A stretch of DNA of 64,000 nt from Bosea sp. NBC_00550 (GTDB lineage: Bacteria; Pseudomonadota; Alphaproteobacteria; Rhizobiales; Beijerinckiaceae): positions 3,198,501-3,262,500 of the forward strand of contig NZ_CP102772.1 of NCBI RefSeq assembly GCF_026020075.1. Reading direction: 5' to 3'. The translations under genes and the position numbers were made by a program. Shown piece after piece: positions 56,918-64,000 of the stretch; the stretch's first letter is position 1, and each line of letters begins with the position of its first letter. The notes under the pieces were generated by a model that saw only the letters and a program-made list of their open reading frames with translations, was not told where the DNA came from and searched no databases.

Positions 56918-57781
56918 TCAGGCTGTCAGCACGACGACGTCGTCCTGCCGGGCAAAGAAACTGTCCGGATGGCAGCGCCGCAGATTGGCCTCGCGCAGCT
57001 CGAGCTCCGGATCGGGCAGGTCCGGCGAATGATGCACGCAGGCAAGGCGCTTCGCGCCGGCGCACGCCAGCAGACGCAGCCCCGCTTGCCAGGTCGAGTG
57101 TCCCCAGCCGCGGTGAGGTTCGTAGTCGATCGCTTCGTCCCACATCGCGTCGTAGACGATGAGGTCGGCACCGCGGCAGAAGGCGATGAGATCGGGTTCC
57201 GGATCGCCGGCTGCATGCTCGTGGTCGGTCAGGATCACCAGCGTCCGGCCGCCATCGCGAAACCGGAAGCCAGCTGCGCAGGGATCATGCCGCAGCGCGA
57301 TCGTCGCGATTTCAAGTCCCGAAAAGCCGAGTTCGTCACCCGGCGCAAAGCACGAGAAGCGAGGCTTGCCGGGAGCCTGCGTCAAGCCGACGGGGAAGAA
57401 CGGCTCGGCAAACAGCGTCGATAGCTGCGCACCGGGATCGGCTGCCATGCAAGCCGGCACATGCATCGCGATCTCGCCCCGCATGCGCCAGAGCGGCGCG
57501 AACGCAGCCAGACCTATGACGTGGTCGAGATGCAAATGGCTGAGAAGAAGCGTCGCATCGCCCTCCTCAATGGCGGCCATGGCCTGCCCGAGCCGGCGCA
57601 ATCCGGAACCAGCATCGACGATGATCCGGCTCCCGGCGATTTTGATCTCGAAGCACGTCGTATCGCCGCCGAAGCGCTCATAACAGCGGCCGGAGACCGG
57701 CATCGATCCGCGCGTACCCCAGAAGCGGATGCCGAAGCCGCAGTCGAGCAGCCCCACTGTTTCAGTCACGTTCCGAACCAT
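56918..57781 (-). CDS. MBL-fold metallo-hydrolase
   Basis: A 287-residue metallo-beta-lactamase-fold protein. The opening FWGTRGSMPVSG and GGDTTCFEI resemble MBL subgroups that include cyclic-nucleotide phosphodiesterase- and RNase Z-like enzymes. The zinc motif SHLHLDH gives H82, H84, D86 and H87; LTDHEHAAG is a further ligand region. It overlaps the end of the ABC-like gene by 20 bases, so the pair is one transcription unit. A role in cyclic-nucleotide or phosphoester hydrolysis is an inference. Confidence 0.88.
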   Translation of the reverse strand: MVRNVTETVGLLDCGFGIRFWGTRGSMPVSGRCYERFGGDTTCFEIKIAGSRIIVDAGSGLRRLGQAMAAIEEGDATLLLSHLHLDHVIGLAAFAPLWRMRGEIAMHVPACMAADPGAQLSTLFAEPFFPVGLTQAPGKPRFSCFAPGDELGFSGLEIATIALRHDPCAAGFRFRDGGRTLVILTDHEHAAGDPEPDLIAFCRGADLIVYDAMWDEAIDYEPHRGWGHSTWQAGLRLLACAGAKRLACVHHSPDLPDPELELREANLRRCHPDSFFARQDDVVVLTA

Positions 57782-60700
57782 CGGGGTCGCGCCTGGAGAC
57801 GATCGCGACGTTGTCCTGGAGCCGTTTGACCATCAACCGCATGACGGACAACGTCATGTCCGGGAATTCTTCCAGCAAAGCGACGAACACCTCTTTGCGA
57901 AGCTTCAATGCCGTCAGCTCGCTGGTAGCACGGATGGTCGCCGATCGCACCTCGCCGGTGACGACGCCCATTTCGCCGACGATCGCAGGTGCTTCGATAT
58001 GGGAGACGCGAACCGGCTTTTCCGGAGGCCCGATCAGGACGTCCGCTGTGCCGGCTATCACGACATAGGCCGAGTTGGATTCGGCGCCCTGCTCGAACAG
58101 CGGATCGCCCGCGGCGAAAACGGTTCGCTCGCTGGTGAAGGCCAGCAGCTTGATGCGCGCGAGATCGAGATTGGCGAAGATCGGGACGGCTCTCAACGCG
58201 CGGACATCATCGCGCTCGCCGCTCTCGCCTTCGGCCGGGAGCGCGGCGGCTGCAGGTTGCGTGCCGGGAACCGGGCGCAATCTGGCGCCGTCGAAGACCA
58301 CGGAAATGTCCATCGGCACCTCGCCATCATACTCGCGTGCGACGACGATCAGGGTGCGGCCCTTCATGGCCTCGCGAAGGCGTCTCAGGATGGCTTTGCC
58401 CTCGGTCGGGCTCAAGCTGCTCAAGGCGTTGTCCAGGATCAGCAGTGATGGGCGTTTGATCAGGCAGCGCGCCAGCGCGACCTGGGTCTTGACCGCCGGA
58501 AAAAGCAGACGGCCAGCATAGCCCGCGGGCTGCGCCAGACCGATCCGATACACCTCGCGATCCAGTCCGAGATCGGCCAGGGCATCGCGAATGGCCTCGT
58601 CGACGCGCTCGCGCGTGCCGGCGCTGGCCTGGGTGACGCGGCCGAAGATAAGGTTCTCCCGGATCGATACGGCTCCCCATTCATTGGAGTCGTAGAAGTC
58701 GATGATCCCTGCACCGTCCTGCGAAATGCGTGCGCGGAAGGCCTGACGCGCCAGCAGGATGCGTCCCTCCATCTCCTCGTCGAGAAGACCCAGCCGGTGT
58801 TCCGGCTCGACATAGAGCAACGACAACCCCACGAAGCTGGCCCGGTCGGCTTCGCCCATCTGTCCGGCATCCGCCCGCGCAAGACGCTCGCGATAGGCGG
58901 GGAACTCCTCGGCCGCGATGAAGGAAAAGCTTTCGAACAGGAGGTGATCAGGCGTCAGATCCGAGAAGATTTCGAGCATGGTCGCGGCGATGCGCTGGCC
59001 GATCATCGTCAGATCGTCGGTCAACGCGAGCGCCTCGAGCACGTCCCGGGCGAGATCGTATTCAGCCAGCTTCGCCCCGCTGATCGCCGTCTTGTTCGGA
59101 ACGCCGAAGAGGATGTTCTCTCCGATCGTGGCCGTGCGGATGTACCGAGCCGGATCATAGGGCTCGACGGCATCCCCAGCGCCTCGGGCGGCCAAAGCCC
59201 CGCGGATATGCGCCCTGATCGCCGGCAAACTGGCAATCAGTGAAGTGACTTCATCAGCCACGGACTTGCTCGCAAGGCCATGGCGGAACACGGCGTCGGA
59301 AAGGCCGACGATGCGCAATACCGCGGCCAGGTGCGTCTCCAAGGCCTCTTCGTCGGTCGGCGTCGAAGCCGCGCCACCGCTCATCCGGTCGACATCGGGG
59401 TCGGCCTGAGAGCCCGGGCCGCGCAGGCCGTAGACGATGTTGTCGCGCAGCGTTCCGTCGAAGATCGCTGCCTCGGCGCCCGCATAGGCGATGCAGCGAC
59501 CGCGTGCCTCTTGCGAGATCGCGTCTATCGAGGCATCGCCGATCTTGAGCGACCCATCGCTCGGAGTGAGCCGTCCGCCGAGAATACGGGCAAGGCAACC
59601 GGCACCTTCGCCCGTTCCCGACAGCATGATGTGTTGCTTCAGCGGCAAAGCGAGGGAGATCCGGTCGAGCATGCGATCTCCCGTCGCGCTGATGGCCGTG
59701 AGCCCTTGCGCAGCGATCATGCCCGTTTCCGGAAGCTGGTCGAAGACGGGCTCTGCCGCCTGAATTCCAGCCTGAACCGAGGGAGTGGCGAGAGCGAACT
59801 GTTCCGTGACCTGTTGAAACTTGGCTTCGGCATCCAGCCTCTGCTGGTCCCAGTCGATGAGATCCTTCACGGGCGGTGGCAGATCACGATAGGCGGCGAT
59901 CACCGCCACGAGTTGGCCGATCCCGAGACTTCCGGTCAGGGCCGCGTAGCCGCCGATCGTGTAGAACAGGAACGGTGTTATCTGAGCCATGAGGTTGTTG
60001 AGGGCCTTGACCGCGAATTTCCGCCCGTAAAGCCGGTAGCGAATACCGAACAGAGCTTCGAGCCTTTGTGCGACCAGCCCGCGTTCCAGCGCGGCGGTGC
60101 CATGGTTCGAAACCTCGTCCAGAGTCTCGACCACCTCGCCGATCTTCCCGGCCAGGGCGCGGGAGGCGATCTGGCGCTGCTTGCCGAGCCGGATCTGCTC
60201 TCGCCGCAATCGCGGAATGACCAGCATCTGCGATGAAATCATCAAGATGGCGACAATGCCGAGCAGCGTATTCTGCACCAGGATGAAGACGAGCGCGGTC
60301 ATCGCCTGCCCGCCCAGGAAGACGGGCTGGACGAAGGCGTCGCCGACGAAACCGCCGATCGGTTCGACTTCGTCCTTGATGATGGAGGCCGCCTCGGCCG
60401 GCTTCAAACGCTGCCGTTGTTCCGGCGTCGACGAAAGCAGGGATGAGAACAGGCCGAAACGCAGGCGCTGCAACAGCCTTTCGCCAAGCGCCCCTTTCCT
60501 CATATTGATGACGTATTTGAAATACCCATTGATGAATATCAAAACGAGAAACGCAAAAGATAATATAAAGAGATACGATATGCGACTTACTGCGATTCCG
60601 TTGGATTTTATCTCGAAGCCAAAAGCGTTAATTCCGGAATTGAACGGCAGGATATTTACATATCCGCCTCCGTTCGGAAAATCCTTCCCCTGCAAAGCAC

Positions 60701-60836
60701 CTGAGATAATATATTTAGGCAATTCGAGGGAGAGATAATAAAATGGAAGAGATATGACGACGATCGCAATAATACCTATCTGTTGCCGATAGCTGTTGCG
60801 CCAGACATAGGCAAACAGGCGGCTCGGGGCAGGCAT
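57762..60836 (-). CDS. degenerate ABC-exporter-like protein with cyclic-nucleotide-binding domain
   Basis: A 1024-residue protein, start 60836 (MPAPSRLFAYVW). Residues ~1-330 form an ABC exporter membrane domain with about six helices. The following ~500 residues are ABC-ATPase-like but lack key residues. Walker A reads GTGEGAGC (407-414, no Lys); the LSGGQ signature is absent before TQVALARCL (784-792). Walker B is LLILDN (798-803, Glu replaced by Asn), and the H-loop His is Arg834. Three Q-loop-like helical modules are present: TLRDNIVYG, TIGENILFG and SIRENLIFG (from 462, 570 and 724). Residues ~884-1005 form an intact cNMP domain with GEMGVVTGEVRSA (E955, R964). Likely a cAMP/cGMP-responsive membrane protein rather than an ATP-driven pump. 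Confidence 0.88.
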   Translation of the reverse strand: MPAPSRLFAYVWRNSYRQQIGIIAIVVISLPFYYLSLELPKYIISGALQGKDFPNGGGYVNILPFNSGINAFGFEIKSNGIAVSRISYLFILSFAFLVLIFINGYFKYVINMRKGALGERLLQRLRFGLFSSLLSSTPEQRQRLKPAEAASIIKDEVEPIGGFVGDAFVQPVFLGGQAMTALVFILVQNTLLGIVAILMISSQMLVIPRLRREQIRLGKQRQIASRALAGKIGEVVETLDEVSNHGTAALERGLVAQRLEALFGIRYRLYGRKFAVKALNNLMAQITPFLFYTIGGYAALTGSLGIGQLVAVIAAYRDLPPPVKDLIDWDQQRLDAEAKFQQVTEQFALATPSVQAGIQAAEPVFDQLPETGMIAAQGLTAISATGDRMLDRISLALPLKQHIMLSGTGEGAGCLARILGGRLTPSDGSLKIGDASIDAISQEARGRCIAYAGAEAAIFDGTLRDNIVYGLRGPGSQADPDVDRMSGGAASTPTDEEALETHLAAVLRIVGLSDAVFRHGLASKSVADEVTSLIASLPAIRAHIRGALAARGAGDAVEPYDPARYIRTATIGENILFGVPNKTAISGAKLAEYDLARDVLEALALTDDLTMIGQRIAATMLEIFSDLTPDHLLFESFSFIAAEEFPAYRERLARADAGQMGEADRASFVGLSLLYVEPEHRLGLLDEEMEGRILLARQAFRARISQDGAGIIDFYDSNEWGAVSIRENLIFGRVTQASAGTRERVDEAIRDALADLGLDREVYRIGLAQPAGYAGRLLFPAVKTQVALARCLIKRPSLLILDNALSSLSPTEGKAILRRLREAMKGRTLIVVAREYDGEVPMDISVVFDGARLRPVPGTQPAAAALPAEGESGERDDVRALRAVPIFANLDLARIKLLAFTSERTVFAAGDPLFEQGAESNSAYVVIAGTADVLIGPPEKPVRVSHIEAPAIVGEMGVVTGEVRSATIRATSELTALKLRKEVFVALLEEFPDMTLSVMRLMVKRLQDNVAIVSRRDPDGSERD

Positions 60837-61273
60837 TATGTGGATCGAGCCAAGCTGTGTGCCAATTTCGAAGCCCCTCACCACGGCGACTATCGCGTAT
60901 TCTGGATGAAGGCAGGAATTCGGTCCCGCGCGCTATGCCAGCGGTCGCTATGAGCCGGAACGTTCCTGAGACCGAAGGATCGCAAGGCTATGCAAGGCGG
61001 CTTCAGGCCAACGAATACTTTCGAAGATACAGTATCCCGATAGCGATCTATACCCTAAAGTAAGGCACGAATATTTCAAGCCATATCGCGCCGCCCGCGA
61101 CGCCGCCTTGCGGCCGAAACGCCGATCGCTTCAGGCCCGGGCTTCCACGCGCCCGGCGAAGCGCGTCGGTCTCGAAACCGATCGCGCACCGTTGACGAAG
61201 AACGGATCGGGCGCGGGGGCTTTCCCTCCCCGACGCCCGTGATGTCGCAGCCGGCAGCCAAAGCCGACGCGGT
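60837..61273. other. 437-base intergenic region
   Basis: No convincing gene. It contains GGAACGTTCC at 60957-60966, the same 10-bp core as the LacI operators, 121 bases upstream of the ABC-like gene. The stretch 61005-61080 is AT-rich. The remainder is GC-rich and without clear structure. Confidence 0.5.
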
Positions 61274-61870
61274 CTAGATTCTCGGTTCGCCGAGCGACAG
61301 CATCAGCCGGTTGGCCCAATTGAAGAACGCGGCCGAATGGATCAGATCGGCGATCGCGAGATCATCGAGGCCGAGATCGCGCAGCTTGCGCACATGCTCG
61401 GGGCCGAACGCGACCGGAGTTGCCGTCAGCGCCACGGACGCCTCGATCACCGCATTCCAGAGCGGATCGATGTCGGCGCCGACGCCTTCGTCGAGCAGGC
61501 GCTGAACCTCGTCCCGGCGCTTCGAATAGGTGCTCGCGAAGCGCGCATGGACCGAAGCGCAGTAGATGCAGCCATTGCTGCGCGAAACTGCCGCTGCCGC
61601 CAGCTCCCGCTCGGCGCGCGGCAGCCCGGCGCGGGTGTTGTAGAAGATGTCCTTGTCCGCCAGCGTGCGGAACCGCAGGATATCGGGATCATGCGCGAGC
61701 AGCCTGAAATAGGCGCTCTTGGCGCGGGCGATATCGACCAGCCCTTCCTTCTGGCGATCGGTCAGCGCCTCTTCCGGAACGGGATCGAGCCATGCTTCCC
61801 AGCCCAGCTCGGCCTGGGTGAAGGCGTTCGGTGCGGCGGCGATCGGGCGTTCGAGTGTGGTGTCGGTCAT
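61274..61870 (-). CDS. alkylhydroperoxidase domain protein (Avi_7169-type)
   Basis: A 198-residue AhpD-like helical protein. SNGCIYCASVHARF carries the CxxC and downstream His of the AhpD redox site. N- and C-terminal parts (ADLIHSAAFFNWANRLML) fit the peroxidase-related subfamily that travels with a CMD protein and a luciferase-like monooxygenase, as here. It is last gene of that set, 24 bases after the CMD gene. Confidence 0.87.
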   Translation of the reverse strand: MTDTTLERPIAAAPNAFTQAELGWEAWLDPVPEEALTDRQKEGLVDIARAKSAYFRLLAHDPDILRFRTLADKDIFYNTRAGLPRAERELAAAAVSRSNGCIYCASVHARFASTYSKRRDEVQRLLDEGVGADIDPLWNAVIEASVALTATPVAFGPEHVRKLRDLGLDDLAIADLIHSAAFFNWANRLMLSLGEPRI

Positions 61871-61894
61871 AGCGTCACTCCGTCGGGGCGGAAT

Positions 61895-62494
61895 TCAAAG
61901 GCCGAGCACGCGCAGGCCATGCGCGGCGCGGATCTGGAAGGAGAGGAAGGCGACGATCTGCGAGAGCGTCACGATAGCCGATGTGCTCCAGCCGGCAGCC
62001 TGCAAAGCGTCGAAATCCGAGGCCTTGGCGTCGCGTGGATGAAAGACCAGAGCATGCGTATGCTCCAGAGCCGCAGAGAGAAGATCGCCCAGCTCCGCGC
62101 GGTCGGCGGCTGCTATGGCGAGAACCGGCCCGGCGGTGTCCTCCTGCGACAACGGGCCAGGTGGATATGCGCCGTACGGCCCACGCGTCGCGGCACGCTC
62201 GGCTTGCGCCCGGATGAGCGACGCGAGCGCTGACCCTCCGGCTTGCTGCCCGAGCAGCTCAAGATAGTGTTTCGAGGCCGCATCGTCGCCGTGAAGCAGC
62301 GCGACGAAGCTCGCCACCGCAAAACGTTCGCCAGGCGCCGCGCCGGTCTCGTCCTTGGCCTCGAACAGTGCCTCATAACTCGCCTGTGCGTTGCCACGGG
62401 TCTCGGGGCGCTCGCGTCGCAGGGCATCGAGCGGCGAGCCCCCGGCGATACCGGCAAGGCGGTCGAGGACGTCGATTGTCTGCTGGTTACTCAT
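61895..62494 (-). CDS. CMD domain protein (Avi_7170-type)
   Basis: A 199-residue carboxymuconolactone-decarboxylase-like helical protein, start 62494 (MSNQQTIDVLDRLAG). Unlike its AhpD-like neighbour it shows no CxxC motif, so direct redox activity is doubtful. The segment LQAAGWSTSAIVTLSQIVAFLSFQ resembles the CMD core. It lies 10 bases after the monooxygenase gene. Confidence 0.85.
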   Translation of the reverse strand: MSNQQTIDVLDRLAGIAGGSPLDALRRERPETRGNAQASYEALFEAKDETGAAPGERFAVASFVALLHGDDAASKHYLELLGQQAGGSALASLIRAQAERAATRGPYGAYPPGPLSQEDTAGPVLAIAAADRAELGDLLSAALEHTHALVFHPRDAKASDFDALQAAGWSTSAIVTLSQIVAFLSFQIRAAHGLRVLGL

Positions 62495-62504
62495 GGCGGG
62501 TTCC

Positions 62505-63569
62505 TCATGCCTGGACGGTGTTCGCGCCCGCCGGCTGGCGGGGCAGTTCGCGCTGTTCTGCGAGCGGGTCGCGCCCGCGCCAGCCGAGAGCCGGCGCAAC
62601 CTCCTGCGCGGTCAGCTCGATCGAGCGCAGGGTCAGCGAATGCGGCGGGTCGACCGAATGGACCTGAAAGACGATATCCGTGACGCGCGGCAACACCGTG
62701 TCGGCAGCAAGCGAAGCAACCACATCCTCGGGCGTGCCGACATGGGTGTCCAGGGTCTTGATCAGCCCTGGCAGGCTGCGGTCAGCGATCTGGTGGCCGC
62801 TGGCAATGAAGCGATCGAGCACGCGGTTGAGGCCATGCTCGGCATGTCTCAACGCTTCCTGCCGGCTGTCGGCGACGAAGAGTGAGCGTGAGGCCATGAT
62901 ACGCGGCGCAGCGCCTCTCGGCAGGTTGGCGAGATAGGCGTCGACGATCGGGTGCTGGATTTCGGGCAGCGTCGCCTGCGGATTGCCGGGGCTGCGCGGC
63001 TGCGTCCGGGAGAGCATGAGCCCCGCCCCGGCCTTGCCGATGCGCTCAGCGCCCACAGCGGAAAAGGTCGCGTGCCAGACCCTGTCGGCCAGCGTTCCGG
63101 CCTCGGGGTAGAGCCTGTTCCTGTCATGGCCGAGCGCCGCGCCGCCCCAGGCTTCCAGCAGACTTTCGAGCTTGTCCGCGAAGATCGCGGTGCGCTGTTC
63201 CTTGTCGAGCCCGAAGGCGAGGAAGGTTTCTGGCGTCGCGCCGGTGCCGAGACCGACTTCGAGGCGACCTCCCGAGAGCAGGTCGACGACCACCGTATCC
63301 TCGGCCGTGCGGACAGGGTCCTCCATCGGCAGGATGATGATGCCGGTGCCGAGCCTGATCGTGCTGGTCCTGGCCGCGACATAGGCCAGGAACGGCAGGG
63401 GCGAAGGCAGCCCGCCCTCGTCGCGGTGGAAATGATGCTGCGCGACCCAGGCGCTGTCGAAGCCGTGCCGCTCTGCATGAACGATCTGCTCGGTTGCGAG
63501 CCGGTAGCGCTCGCGGGCCGGCGCATCGTCGAGAAGACGGGTGAAGAAACCCAGGCGTTTCACGCTCAT
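62505..63569 (-). CDS. FMN-dependent luciferase-like monooxygenase
   Basis: A 354-residue bacterial-luciferase-fold protein of the type annotated as KPN_01858 family. SAWVAQHHFHRDEGGLPSP, STIRLGTGIIILPMEDPVR and LLSGGRLEVGLGTG are standard flavin-binding strands. It probably uses reduced flavin from a separate reductase to oxidise a small organic compound, with the CMD/AhpD pair handling peroxide by-products. The start overlaps the ABC ATPase gene by 4 bases. Confidence 0.9.
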   Translation of the reverse strand: MSVKRLGFFTRLLDDAPARERYRLATEQIVHAERHGFDSAWVAQHHFHRDEGGLPSPLPFLAYVAARTSTIRLGTGIIILPMEDPVRTAEDTVVVDLLSGGRLEVGLGTGATPETFLAFGLDKEQRTAIFADKLESLLEAWGGAALGHDRNRLYPEAGTLADRVWHATFSAVGAERIGKAGAGLMLSRTQPRSPGNPQATLPEIQHPIVDAYLANLPRGAAPRIMASRSLFVADSRQEALRHAEHGLNRVLDRFIASGHQIADRSLPGLIKTLDTHVGTPEDVVASLAADTVLPRVTDIVFQVHSVDPPHSLTLRSIELTAQEVAPALGWRGRDPLAEQRELPRQPAGANTVQA

Positions 63570-64000
63570 GCCGCCTCCGCGCCGCCGAGATAGGCGTCCC
63601 TGATGCGGCTATCGACCAGCAGATCGGCAGCCTTGCCTTCGAGCACGATGCGGCCGGTCTGCAGGACATAGCCGCGATGGGCGATCTGAAGGGCCAGGCT
63701 CGCATTCTGCTCGACCATGAAGATGGCGACACCCTGACCATTGATATCGCGGATCAGCTCCAGCACCCGGTCGACCCAGAGCGGCGAGAGGCCCATCGTC
63801 GGCTCGTCCATGATGACGATGCGCGGCCGGCCCATCAATGCGCGCGCCATCGCCACCATCTGCTGCTCGCCGCCCGAAAGCGTACCCGCCTGCTGGCTCA
63901 GGCGCTGCGCCACACGGGGGAACAATGTCAGAATGCGTTCGAGATCTGCCGCGATGCCGGCCTTGTCGTCGCGCACGAAAGCCCCCATCAGTAGATTCTC
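63566..64000 (-). CDS. LivF-type branched-chain amino acid ABC ATPase, 5' end outside window
   Basis: The C-terminal ~144 residues of an ABC ATPase. The frame is open to base 64000, entering as ENLLMGAFVRDDKAG, so the start and Walker A are beyond the window. Signature LSGGEQQMVAMARALM, Walker B IVIMDEPTMGLSPLW and the FMVEQNASLAL H-loop-region segment (Glu-Gln instead of His, usual in LivF) are present. It is coupled to the monooxygenase by a 4-base overlap, suggesting the importer feeds that enzyme set. Confidence 0.92.
   Translation of the reverse strand, partial: ENLLMGAFVRDDKAGIAADLERILTLFPRVAQRLSQQAGTLSGGEQQMVAMARALMGRPRIVIMDEPTMGLSPLWVDRVLELIRDINGQGVAIFMVEQNASLALQIAHRGYVLQTGRIVLEGKAADLLVDSRIRDAYLGGAEAA

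Overview
The window is GC-rich chromosomal DNA of an alphaproteobacterium, most likely a Hyphomicrobiales (Rhizobiales) member close to Bosea. The grounds are an Irr-type Fur regulator with a Cys-Pro heme motif, the hemD/tsaD/gpsA/EVE/acs gene order, an Omp19/Inh-type lipoprotein, IalB, and several enzyme families common in that order. I see no rRNA, tRNA, CRISPR, prophage or insertion sequence. About 58 protein genes cover nearly all of the DNA. Genus is an inference from gene content.

Layout. 1-7 kb: housekeeping genes (hemD partial, tsaD, gpsA, an unknown, EVE protein, DUF2235 hydrolase, acs). 7-16 kb: RidA-like protein, Inh lipoprotein, acetyltransferase, a double cold-shock protein preceded by a strongly folded intergenic element, an iron-storage block (bfr; irr-bfd) with two Irr boxes, and a TetR-controlled EmrAB-type efflux pair with twin operators. 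15.5-23 kb: EamA transporter, asd, a possible small RNA, two unknown exported/membrane proteins, a 799-residue transketolase-like enzyme and IalB. 23-32 kb: a complete kdp potassium operon read leftwards: 27-residue peptide, kdpF, kdpA, 37-residue peptide, kdpB, kdpC, kdpD, kdpE and a ptsN-like gene.

32-44 kb: amino-acid and amide catabolism (M20 amidohydrolase, carbamoylase-type hydrolase, two paralogous aminotransferases sharing a promoter 12-mer, ornithine-cyclodeaminase-like enzyme, DauR-like regulator), then argH and a 1002-residue kinase / M23 / phospho-lyase fusion behind a hairpin-rich leader. 44-57 kb: a divergent catabolic locus around a LacI regulator. The left arm has a CoA-transferase, enoyl-CoA hydratase, SDR, polar amino-acid-type ABC importer, AGE epimerase and a DUF6522 protein. 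The right arm has a DUF993 aldolase-like protein, acyl-CoA dehydrogenase and a TIM-barrel isomerase. Two perfect GGAACGTTCC-core palindromes lie between the arms. The substrate is not identifiable from sequence.

57-61 kb: the most unusual gene, an ABC-exporter-like protein that has lost essentially every ATPase motif, carries three Q-loop-like helical modules and ends in an intact cyclic-nucleotide-binding domain; a metallo-beta-lactamase-fold gene overlaps its end. 61-64 kb: a luciferase-like monooxygenase with two AhpD/CMD-type proteins and the end of a LivF-type ABC ATPase.
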